Positions 6,456 through 12,969 of a stretch of DNA of 13,058 nt are shown in pieces. The stretch covers positions 1 to 13,058 of the forward strand of contig URLU01000046.1 of NCBI GenBank assembly GCA_900548765.1, read 5' to 3'. The DNA comes from an uncultured Lachnobacterium sp. GTDB taxonomy: Bacteria > Bacillota > Clostridia > Lachnospirales > Lachnospiraceae. How positions within the stretch are numbered: position 1 is the stretch's first letter; each line of letters starts with the position of its first letter. A program made the translations under genes and the position numbers. The notes below the pieces were generated by a model. It was not told the DNA's origin and made no database searches. It was given only the letters and a program-made list of their open reading frames with translations.

Positions 6456-7526
6456 ATGAAAAATTTAAAAAGGATTATAAGAACACTGATCTGCGTCACT
6501 ATGGTGGCGGTACTTGTGGTGGGATGCAAGGAGACCGCAAATAATGGAGCAGATGGTAAACAGATAGCTGCTGACGCTGAATCAGTAACAGATGAGGCGG
6601 ACAAGGATGCAATAGACACAGAAGCCGTATCAGAGGTGGAGCCGGAAACTGAAACTGAGACTGAGATAGTGAAGCAGAAGGAAGAGCTCGATGAATCGCA
6701 GCTTGAGCTTGTCAGGACAACAAGCGCGGTTAATGTGCGGATGGAGCCGTCTACAGATTCGGATATTTATAAAAAGCTTCCAAATAGAACCGATGTCTAC
6801 AGAATATCGGACGATGGTGAGTGGAGCGAGGTCTATATAGACGAAGCCAGATACTATGTGGCAAGTGAGTATTTAAAGGTGCCGTCTGCAACAGGAAATG
6901 GCAATCTGGTGGTTATAGATGCAGGACACCAGCAGACAGGGGATTCGTCCCAGGAACCTATAGGACCGGGAGCCAGCGAAACCAAGGCAAAGGTAGCAGG
7001 TGGAACCAGAGGTGTGTCAAGTGGACTGGCAGAGTATGAGCTGACCCTTCAGGTTGCTCTCAAGCTGCAGCAGGAGCTTGAGGAGCGGGGCTATGAGGTA
7101 ATCATGGTCCGTACAACAAATGATGTAAATATAAGCAACAGTGAGAGAGCTGCAGTGGCAAACAATGCAGGAGCTGATGCTTTTATAAGAATACATGCAA
7201 ATGGTTCTGACAATTCATCGGTGAGTGGAGCCATGACCATATGCCAGACTGCGTCAAACCCATATAATGCAAGTGTTTACAGTCAGAGCAAGGCTTTGTC
7301 CACAGCGGTTCTGGATAATCTGGTAAGTGCTACAGGCTGCAATAAGGAATATGTATGGGAGACAGATACCATGAGCGGAGTAAACTGGAGTCAGGTGCCT
7401 GTGACAATTGTGGAGATGGGATATATGACCAATCCTAACGAGGATATGCTTATGGCATCAGATGATTACCAGTGGAAGATAGCGGCTGGAATTGCAAACG
7501 GAATTGACCAGTACATGGGAAATTAG
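6456..7526 (+). CDS. SH3b-domain lipoprotein N-acetylmuramoyl-L-alanine amidase (Amidase_3)
   Basis: A 356-residue zinc amidase that cleaves the bond between N-acetylmuramic acid and L-alanine of peptidoglycan outside the membrane. Residues 1-24 form a lipoprotein signal peptide with lipobox VVGC (Cys24), so the protein is probably lipid-anchored. An acidic linker follows (about 30-80, with repeated Glu-Thr), then a bacterial SH3 domain (about 85-142; SAVNVRMEPSTDSDIYKKL, WSEVYIDEARYYVASEYL), a likely wall-binding module. The catalytic domain is 150-356: His158 in IDAGH, Glu193 in SGLAEYEL and His247 in IRIHANG are the expected zinc ligands, and Glu320 in VEMGYMTN is the catalytic glutamate. 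All key residues are present. AGGAGGT at 6438-6444 lies 11 bases before the ATG, slightly long. Role in cell separation or wall turnover is inferred from the family. Confidence 0.93.
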   Translation: MKNLKRIIRTLICVTMVAVLVVGCKETANNGADGKQIAADAESVTDEADKDAIDTEAVSEVEPETETETEIVKQKEELDESQLELVRTTSAVNVRMEPSTDSDIYKKLPNRTDVYRISDDGEWSEVYIDEARYYVASEYLKVPSATGNGNLVVIDAGHQQTGDSSQEPIGPGASETKAKVAGGTRGVSSGLAEYELTLQVALKLQQELEERGYEVIMVRTTNDVNISNSERAAVANNAGADAFIRIHANGSDNSSVSGAMTICQTASNPYNASVYSQSKALSTAVLDNLVSATGCNKEYVWETDTMSGVNWSQVPVTIVEMGYMTNPNEDMLMASDDYQWKIAAGIANGIDQYMGN

Positions 7527-7531
7527 ATACG

Positions 7532-7579
7532 GCTGATAAAAATTAGCAGCATATATTTGTGCTCAATCACCAGTGAGCA
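7532..7579 (+). other. Two stem-loops in the gap before the phosphatase gene
   Basis: GCTGAT (7532-7537) pairs with ATTAGC (7542-7547) around an AAAA loop, with one G-U. TGCTCA (7560-7565) pairs with TGAGCA (7574-7579) around an 8-base loop. Neither is followed by a T run, so a simple terminator is unlikely. They could slow decay or modulate read-through into the phosphatase gene. Confidence 0.35.
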
Positions 7580-7610
7580 GATGCATGCAGGAAGATAGAG
7601 GAAATATGAC

Positions 7611-8159
7611 ATGTTATATATCATGAGACATGGTCAGACAGACTGGAATAAGGTGCACAGACTTCAGGGAAGCACCGATATACCTTTAAATGATGAGGGA
7701 CGCCGGATGGCACTTGAGGCTGGCGAAAAATATAAGGATTTACATATTGATGTGTGTTACTGCTCACCGCTTAAGAGAGCGCATGAGACAGCAGAGCTTG
7801 TCTTAAAAGGCAGGGATATTCCCATTATTACAGATGACAGATTGAGGGAAATGAGCTTTGGCATCTGCGAAGGCGAAGAGAGTGTGTTTGAGCACCCAGA
7901 GCTCCAAGCCTATAAGCTTTTCAAAGACCCTGTCAACTATATTCCGCCGGAAAATGCAGAGAGCTTTGAGGAGCTCTATGACAGAACCGGACAGTTTATG
8001 GATGAAGTAATCAGACCGGAGCTTTCGAAGGGCAGGGACGTCCTGATAGTGGGGCATGGTGCCATGAATGGAAGCATTATCGGAAGGGTGCGGAATACAC
8101 CGCTTGAGAGATTTTGGGACAATCTGGGCGGAAATTGTGAGTTGACGAAGTTAATATAA
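7611..8159 (+). CDS. Histidine phosphatase family protein (phosphoglycerate mutase-like)
   Basis: A 182-residue cytoplasmic phosphatase of the branch-1 histidine phosphatase superfamily, with a phosphohistidine intermediate. The hallmark LYIMRHGQTDWN (2-13) carries Arg6 and the phosphorylated His7. Arg56 in SPLKRAHET, Glu80 in LREMSFG and His149 in VGHGAMNG complete the catalytic pocket. The length suits cobC/gpmB-like phosphatases rather than the ~250-residue glycolytic mutase, so a broad-specificity phosphomonoesterase is likely; substrate cannot be told. The ATG is supported by GAGGA (7598-7602) 8 bases upstream. It follows the amidase by 84 bases with no clear terminator and is closed by a strong terminator. 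Confidence 0.92.
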   Translation: MLYIMRHGQTDWNKVHRLQGSTDIPLNDEGRRMALEAGEKYKDLHIDVCYCSPLKRAHETAELVLKGRDIPIITDDRLREMSFGICEGEESVFEHPELQAYKLFKDPVNYIPPENAESFEELYDRTGQFMDEVIRPELSKGRDVLIVGHGAMNGSIIGRVRNTPLERFWDNLGGNCELTKLI

Positions 8160-8166
8160 GGTTTGT

Positions 8167-8200
8167 AAATGGTAATCCGCCTGAGGGTTACCATTTTTTT
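8167..8200 (+). terminator. Intrinsic terminator after the histidine phosphatase gene
   Basis: AAATGGTAATCC (8167-8178) pairs with GGGTTACCATTT (8185-8196) through 12 bp with one G-T, around a 6-base loop GCCTGA. A run of seven or more T's ends at 8200. The stem starts 8 bases after the stop and isolates the next unit. Confidence 0.88.
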
Positions 8201-8252
8201 GAAACCTTAGTATGAAGAAAAGCAGCCAGTGGCAGGTTCTCTGCACCGGCAT

Positions 8253-8284
8253 TATAGTTGACATCACACCAGTAGGGAACTATA
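8253..8284. repeat. Inverted repeat spanning the promoter (possible operator)
   Basis: TATAGTT (8253-8259) and AACTATA (8278-8284) are perfect 7-bp inverted arms with centres 25 bases apart. One arm overlaps the -35, the other the -10. This arrangement would suit a dimeric repressor, though AT-rich arms of this length can arise by chance. Confidence 0.35.
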
Positions 8285-8286
8285 CT
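8258..8286 (+). promoter_or_regulatory. Near-consensus σA promoter of the nuclease-helicase unit
   Basis: TTGACA (8258-8263) is a perfect -35. A 17-base spacer leads to TATACT (8281-8286), one mismatch from the consensus -10. Transcription would start near 8293 and give a leader of about 130 bases before the TTG start. It lies just downstream of a strong terminator, so the following three genes appear to be an independent transcription unit. Confidence 0.75.
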
Positions 8287-8342
8287 ACTATATATCAGAA
8301 TTCTTATCTGTAAATTTAAAATCAGAGTTCATAGCCGGTTCG

Positions 8343-8401
8343 GCAGGAAATTCCATTTTATATTTAAACTGTATGTAGACATTGAAAAAAGCAGGAAATT
8401 C
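8343..8401 (+). repeat. 11-bp direct repeat in the leader of the nuclease-like gene
   Basis: GCAGGAAATTC occurs at 8343-8353 and again at 8391-8401, 48 bases apart, in the untranslated leader. Each copy carries an AGGA core. The leader (8293-8425) otherwise shows no supported gene. The meaning is unclear. Confidence 0.3.
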
Positions 8402-8425
8402 AATTATCATAAAGGGGGAAAATGA

Positions 8426-9319
8426 TTGAATACGAAGGACGATAAAATACAATGGCATCCGGCATTTGATGCGGCACTGCAAATTGAATTGGGTGATGAA
8501 GCAAAGTATCTTGAATTTGAGTCGGAGCATATGCTTACAAAAAAAACGATGCAGATTGATGTGCTGGTAAAAAATGATAAGCATGTGAAGATACAGAAGA
8601 ACATCGGAAGGATATTCAGGCAGTACAATATTATAGAATACAAGTCACCAAAGGATGATTTGAATATAGATGATTTTTATAAAACCTATGCCTATGCCTG
8701 CATTTACAAATCAGATACAGAGGCTGTTGACAGGATACAGGCGACGGAATTGACAATAAGCTTTGTATGTTACCATTATCCGAGAGCTATGTTAAATAAG
8801 CTGGAAAGGGATAGAGGTATTACAGTAGAGAGTGCCGATGATGGGATATATTATCTCTTAGGAGATGCAATACCAATCCAGCTCATAGTTGTTCCGGCTC
8901 TGTCAAAGGAGAATAATTACTGGCTGAATAATCTGAGAAATGACTTAAAATCAGGCGGAGAAATCAGAAGATTTATAGAGCTATATGAGAAGAATAAAAA
9001 CTCAAAATTATATCAGGCATTAGCGGATACAATCATGCGGGCAAATTGGAAAGAAGTGAAGGAGGAACGAAAAATGTGTGAGGCATTAAAAGAATTATTT
9101 GCAGATGATTTGCGGGAATCGGAGCTTAAGGGACGAAATGCTGGCAAGATAGAATTGGTAATTAAAAAATATAATAAAGGATGTACGGTTAATGAAACTG
9201 CAGAAATGCTAGAGGAGTCTCCAGCTGTAATACAGCAGATTTATGATGTTATCGAGCAATACGCTCCAAACTATAATGCAGAAACAATCTATAAAGCACT
9301 TCATGATGAAGCATTATAA
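8426..9319 (+). CDS. PD-(D/E)XK nuclease-like protein, Lachnospiraceae-type family with Rpn-like C-terminus
   Basis: A 297-residue protein of a family I know from Lachnospiraceae as mostly unnamed; copies have sometimes carried misleading labels such as 3-isopropylmalate dehydrogenase. The N-terminal core resembles a PD-(D/E)XK nuclease fold: Glu30/Glu34 in YLEFESEH, Asp45 in MQIDVLV, and Glu71-x-Lys73 in IIEYKSP, the D...ExK active-site pattern. The conserved block NIGRIFRQYN lies at 59-68. A charged region (200-250) and a short helix-turn-helix-like tail (252-275, CTVNETAEMLEESPAVIQQIYD) resemble the end of Rpn/YhgA nucleases. I start at TTG 8426: AAGGGGG (8412-8418) is 7 bases upstream, the conserved WHPAF motif begins at residue 10, and the next in-frame Met (36) is too late. 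The ATG at 8422 is in another frame and stops after seven codons. The helicase gene follows after 24 bases. Nuclease activity and role are inference. Confidence 0.8.
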   Translation: MNTKDDKIQWHPAFDAALQIELGDEAKYLEFESEHMLTKKTMQIDVLVKNDKHVKIQKNIGRIFRQYNIIEYKSPKDDLNIDDFYKTYAYACIYKSDTEAVDRIQATELTISFVCYHYPRAMLNKLERDRGITVESADDGIYYLLGDAIPIQLIVVPALSKENNYWLNNLRNDLKSGGEIRRFIELYEKNKNSKLYQALADTIMRANWKEVKEERKMCEALKELFADDLRESELKGRNAGKIELVIKKYNKGCTVNETAEMLEESPAVIQQIYDVIEQYAPNYNAETIYKALHDEAL

Positions 9320-9343
9320 GTTGATTGAGGATAAAGGTATCAT

Positions 9344-12300
9344 ATGAAAGAACAAAGCAGAGCAGCCCACCAGCACCCAATCCCAGGGCTGACAAAAGAA
9401 GATGAGGAAAAACAGCTTGCCACAATAATCGGCACAGCCCAGGATAACCTGGACAGGGCAAAGGCGGATATAAGAAAACTGAATGATGATTTAGCAGACC
9501 TTATGGAAGTCTATGAGACCCAGGACAAGGAAGGTCTGGCACTGTGGAATAATGCAACTGCTCAGCTTAAGGAAACCAAGCGGAGCATGACAAGACTTGA
9601 AAAAGCCAGAAGTAAGCCATATTTTGGCAGAATAGATTTCAAGGATCCGAATATGGATTTTCCAGAGTCATACTATATAGGAAGAGTAGGAATTGCTAAA
9701 AATGTCTCAGAGCCATTGGTAATAGACTGGAGGGCACCGATTGCCTCTGTCTACTATGAGAACTCTCTTGGACCATGCAAGTATACAGTCAGTTCGGAGG
9801 GCACCTTTGAAATTGATTTAGAACGCAAGAGAACCTATGAGATAGAAAAGGACAAGCTAAAGGACTTTTTTGACTCAGACGTGGTTGCAAATGACGAGCT
9901 TTTGACCAAGTACTTAGCGAAAAACAAGAAGGCTGTGCTGGGGGAAATTATAGCCACAATCCAGCAGGAGCAGAACCTGATTATCAGGCGCTCACCAAAG
10001 ACAAACGTGATAATTCAGGGTGTTGCCGGTTCTGGAAAAACCACAGTAGCCATGCACAGAATTTCATATATTCTGTATAATTATGAGGATGATTTCAGAC
10101 CAGAGGATTTTTACATAATAGGCAGCAACAGGATTTTACTCAACTATATAACCGGTGTGCTGCCGGAGCTGGATGTGTATGGCGTGAAGCAGATGACCAT
10201 GGAGCAGCTTTTTACCAGACTTTTGTATGAGGACTGGGATGACAGCAGATACCTGGTCAGGAGTCTGGATAAAAATGATGAGAAAAACAGTGTCAAGGGC
10301 AGCTTAAAGTGGTTTAAAGACCTTGAAGCCTTCTGCGTCAGATATGAGGAAAAATGTATACCGCGTGATGAGGTGTACATGGAAAAAACAGGAAATATCC
10401 TTGTGGGCAGAAATCTCATAGACACCTACCTGAGGGAAAATACAGCCATGTCCATGCAGAGTAAGATTATCATGCTAAATGAGATTATTTATTCAAAATA
10501 CGAGAATGAGGTGCAGGGCAAAAACGTATCTTTTACAGCCAGGGAAAAGAAGCCTCTGGAAAAGAAGTATGCTGCATACTTTGGGAAAGATGAATGGAAT
10601 GGCTCCATATATGAGCTGTATCAGGAATTTTTGCAGGAGCAGACAGAGGCAGGCTATGAGATAGATATGCCTGAGGAAGCTTTTGATGTATATGATTTGG
10701 CGGCATTGGCTTATCTCTATAAGAGAATAAAGGAAACCGACCCAATCAGGGAAGCAAGCCATGTGGTAATAGATGAAGCACAGGATTTTGGCATGATGGC
10801 ATATTCCTGCTTGCACTATTGCCTCAGAAACTGCACCTACACAATTATGGGGGATACCTCCCAGAATATACACTACCAGTACGGCTTAAATGATTGGGAT
10901 GAGCTTAGAAAACTCATACTCACAGGAACCTATGATGCATTTGGACTCCTGCGCAAAAGCTACAGAAATACAGTTGAGATATCCGATTTTGCCACAGAGA
11001 TATTGAGGCATGGCGATTTCTCGATATATCCGGTGGAGCCTATAATCAGACATGGAAATGCAGTAAGGGTTGACGAATACAGGGATGTGAGGAGCCTTGT
11101 GGCGGCCTGTGCCCAGACGATACAGGACTGGCAGGCAGCAGGCTATGAAACCATAGCTGTGGTGTGCAGGGATGAGAAGGAAGCTGAAAAGGTCACAAAG
11201 GAACTGAAAAAATATATAGATATCCTGGATGATAATTTAGAGAGCGCAGAGTTTGGAACAGGGGTTATGATACTTCCGGTTGCATACACCAAGGGACTTG
11301 AGTTTGACGCAGTCCTGCTTTTTGACCCGTCAGAGAGGAAATATCCGGCGGACAATGGACATGTGAAGCTTTTGTATGTGGCTGCAACCCGTGCACTGCA
11401 CGAGCTGGCCATACTACACAGAGGAAATCTCACAAAGCTGATTGCAGAAAAGGCACCAGAGGATAAGCACTTGACCGAATTGCATGCGGAGACCCTGACC
11501 AAGGCGAAGGAGTATGACAAGCAGCAGCTTACACAGCGCGAGCTTATAGAGCTAAGACGGGTTGAGGGCAGCAGGGAGATGGAAAATCGTCATTACATCG
11601 GGCCAAAGCGTATTGCTCCTAAGCCAGAGCAGATGGCACCGCAGGAGGTGGTGGTGGCAGGGAAGCTGCAGGACATACCTCAGTCAAGCCATAATAAGCT
11701 GCAACAGGCTGTAAATACGAATATACAGAAAGCAGCTGTAGAACGTGAGGAAGATAAGTCTGGTGGCAGCATGAAATCCCAGACCAGACAGATACCGGTG
11801 AGGAAGACAACAGCTGCAGACACGCGCCCGATAAACAATTCACCCTACCTCTACGGCAGCATACCGGACAACAATGTCCTGAAAACAAAGGGACATTCCA
11901 GGGTGAATACCGCTGTAAAATGGGTGAAGAAGACAAAAAAATACATAGACATTGCCAGTAACTATGGTTTGCTGAGACTAACTCCAATCGCAGCAGACTG
12001 CGTGAGAGTCAGCTTTGTCAAGGGACAACTCACCAAAATTCATGACAATTACTGGACTCCAAAGACAGAGGCAGAGATAAAATGGACAGCAAAGGAATCA
12101 AAATCTGCTATAGAGATCAGGACAGACAAACTGTTGCTTAGAATCGAAAAGGCAGATGGAGCCATCCGGTTTTTAAATGCAGACAGAACCTTATTGCTTT
12201 CTGAAAATAAAAAGGAGCCAAGGCTGGTAGAAAACGGGGAGTCCTGGAGCTTTTTTGACTTTGAGAAAAAGGAAAAGATTAAGTCAAAGGGAATCCTTGC

Positions 12301-12553
12301 AACGGATTTGATGGATTTGAGTCTGAAGGCCCGATACATTTCCTTTGGAGGAAAGCCAATGCGCATGCCGCTGATTCTGTCAGACAAGGGCTATGGCATA
12401 GGGGTGGCAGCAGAAAAGACAGCTCTGTTTTGCAATGTTTCCATGTATGGACAATATGTGTATACTGATGTTACAGATCAGATAGATTATTATTTTCTGT
12501 ATGGTGGAAGCTTAGGCAGGACTATCGAGTTGCACAAAGAGCTATTCGGGTAA
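9344..12553 (+). CDS. HelD-type SF1 helicase fused to a GH31 N-terminal (mutarotase-like) domain
   Basis: A 1069-residue protein with two unrelated parts. Residues 17-90 form the coiled-coil secondary-channel arm typical of HelD; KPYFGRIDF (91-99), YYIGRVGI (110-117) and VIDWRAPIASVYYE (126-139) are HelD hallmarks. The ATPase motifs are complete: Walker A GVAGSGKTT (226-234), Walker B VVIDEAQDF (474-482), MGDTSQ (502-507), LRKSYRNT (536-543), TKGLEFDAVLLFDP (649-662) and LLYVAATRA (676-684). HelD (~770 residues in Bacillus) recycles stalled RNA polymerase by ATP-driven opening of the DNA and secondary channels. A Gln/Pro/Lys-rich linker (745-850) follows. Residues 855-1069 resemble the GH31 N-terminal β-sandwich: YGLLRLTPIAADCVRVSF, TDKLLLRIEKADGAIRF, LSDKGYGIGV and IDYYFLYGGSL. 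The catalytic barrel is absent, so no glycosidase activity is expected. The ORF is continuous and the stop overlaps the next gene's upstream ATG by one base. AAAGGT at 9333-9338 precedes the ATG. Helicase assignment is secure; the tail is probable. Confidence 0.85.
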   Translation: MKEQSRAAHQHPIPGLTKEDEEKQLATIIGTAQDNLDRAKADIRKLNDDLADLMEVYETQDKEGLALWNNATAQLKETKRSMTRLEKARSKPYFGRIDFKDPNMDFPESYYIGRVGIAKNVSEPLVIDWRAPIASVYYENSLGPCKYTVSSEGTFEIDLERKRTYEIEKDKLKDFFDSDVVANDELLTKYLAKNKKAVLGEIIATIQQEQNLIIRRSPKTNVIIQGVAGSGKTTVAMHRISYILYNYEDDFRPEDFYIIGSNRILLNYITGVLPELDVYGVKQMTMEQLFTRLLYEDWDDSRYLVRSLDKNDEKNSVKGSLKWFKDLEAFCVRYEEKCIPRDEVYMEKTGNILVGRNLIDTYLRENTAMSMQSKIIMLNEIIYSKYENEVQGKNVSFTAREKKPLEKKYAAYFGKDEWNGSIYELYQEFLQEQTEAGYEIDMPEEAFDVYDLAALAYLYKRIKETDPIREASHVVIDEAQDFGMMAYSCLHYCLRNCTYTIMGDTSQNIHYQYGLNDWDELRKLILTGTYDAFGLLRKSYRNTVEISDFATEILRHGDFSIYPVEPIIRHGNAVRVDEYRDVRSLVAACAQTIQDWQAAGYETIAVVCRDEKEAEKVTKELKKYIDILDDNLESAEFGTGVMILPVAYTKGLEFDAVLLFDPSERKYPADNGHVKLLYVAATRALHELAILHRGNLTKLIAEKAPEDKHLTELHAETLTKAKEYDKQQLTQRELIELRRVEGSREMENRHYIGPKRIAPKPEQMAPQEVVVAGKLQDIPQSSHNKLQQAVNTNIQKAAVEREEDKSGGSMKSQTRQIPVRKTTAADTRPINNSPYLYGSIPDNNVLKTKGHSRVNTAVKWVKKTKKYIDIASNYGLLRLTPIAADCVRVSFVKGQLTKIHDNYWTPKTEAEIKWTAKESKSAIEIRTDKLLLRIEKADGAIRFLNADRTLLLSENKKEPRLVENGESWSFFDFEKKEKIKSKGILATDLMDLSLKARYISFGGKPMRMPLILSDKGYGIGVAAEKTALFCNVSMYGQYVYTDVTDQIDYYFLYGGSLGRTIELHKELFG

Positions 12554-12621
12554 TGAATAATATGTTTTTTGAAACGAAGGTTTCCTGGGATGAGCACGTT
12601 GCGAATATAAACACGGAATAC

Positions 12622-12631
12622 AAGGAAGGAG
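12622..12631 (+). promoter_or_regulatory. Ribosome binding site that selects the start of the acidic protein
   Basis: AAGGAAGGAG lies 5 bases before the ATG at 12637. It is far better than anything before the upstream in-frame ATG at 12553, which overlaps the helicase stop as TAATG. Confidence 0.6.
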
Positions 12632-12636
12632 CACAC

Positions 12637-12936
12637 ATGAACGAACAGGAATTAGAACTGGAATTCGAAGAGTACACAGACCACAAAGGGCGCACCAGTA
12701 CCCTCACAGTTGTTATAGAATTTGAGACAGACGAAGAATTTGGCGAAACAGCCCATTTTTACACTGCTGTAAAGGACAAGGATAATGCATTTTTCAGCCT
12801 GTCCATATTCAAATTCAGGGAATGTCCTGATGGTGATGAGGATGCATGGGTTAAGTTCTGCGTGGACAAAGCCCGTGAGTGGGTAGAATCAGGTGAGATA
12901 GACTTTAAAGACGTAAAGAACTGGTTGGAGAGATAG
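12637..12936 (+). CDS. Small acidic protein of unknown function, 99 residues
   Basis: I do not recognise this protein. From ATG 12637 it has 99 residues, is strongly acidic (about 27 Asp/Glu against 12 Lys/Arg) and has no membrane segment or signal peptide. It begins MNEQELELEFEEYTDHKGRT; alternating hydrophobic and acidic residues (TLTVVIEFETDEEFG, then AFFSLSIFKFREC) suggest β-strands, and the end (AWVKFCVDKAREWVES, DFKDVKNWLER) suggests helices. Two cysteines lie in the second half. An in-frame ATG at 12553 would add 28 residues and overlap the helicase stop by one base (TAATG), which favours coupling; I prefer 12637 because of its strong ribosome binding site. It is the last gene of the nuclease-helicase unit and is followed directly by a terminator. 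Acidity could fit a nucleic-acid mimic or inhibitor, but nothing else supports that. Confidence 0.75.
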   Translation: MNEQELELEFEEYTDHKGRTSTLTVVIEFETDEEFGETAHFYTAVKDKDNAFFSLSIFKFRECPDGDEDAWVKFCVDKAREWVESGEIDFKDVKNWLER

Positions 12937-12937
12937 G

Positions 12938-12969
12938 AAAAAGAAGGCGTAAATCAGCCTTCTTTTTTT
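12938..12969. terminator. Bidirectional intrinsic terminator
   Basis: AAAAAGAAGGC (12938-12948) pairs with GCCTTCTTTTT (12957-12967) in an 11-bp stem with an 8-base loop; seven T's run to 12969. It starts 2 bases after the acidic-protein stop. On the minus strand it overlaps the last codons and stop of the probable neighbouring gene and would terminate that transcript too. Confidence 0.88.

Noticed and set aside
8212..8313. 33-codon plus-strand ORF beginning MKKSSQWQVL in the gap before the nuclease-like gene
   Set aside because: It has no ribosome binding site, overlaps the strong promoter and has no recognisable family; more likely untranslated.
10493..10873. 126-codon minus-strand ORF inside the helicase gene
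   Set aside because: It is antisense to the HelD core, including the Walker B region; the Leu/Ile-rich translation is an antisense artefact.
11500..11900. Frameshift or assembly join between helicase and GH31-like tail
   Set aside because: The reading frame is continuous across the linker and codon use looks similar on both sides; an assembly error cannot be fully excluded but nothing in the sequence shows it.
11143..11987. Minus-strand ORFs opposite the helicase end and linker
   Set aside because: Ser/Cys/Pro-rich translations with no ribosome binding site; shadows of the fused gene.
12553..12700. Remnant of a GH31 catalytic barrel after the helicase stop
   Set aside because: No frame after 12553 shows GH31 barrel motifs; the next sequence encodes the acidic protein.
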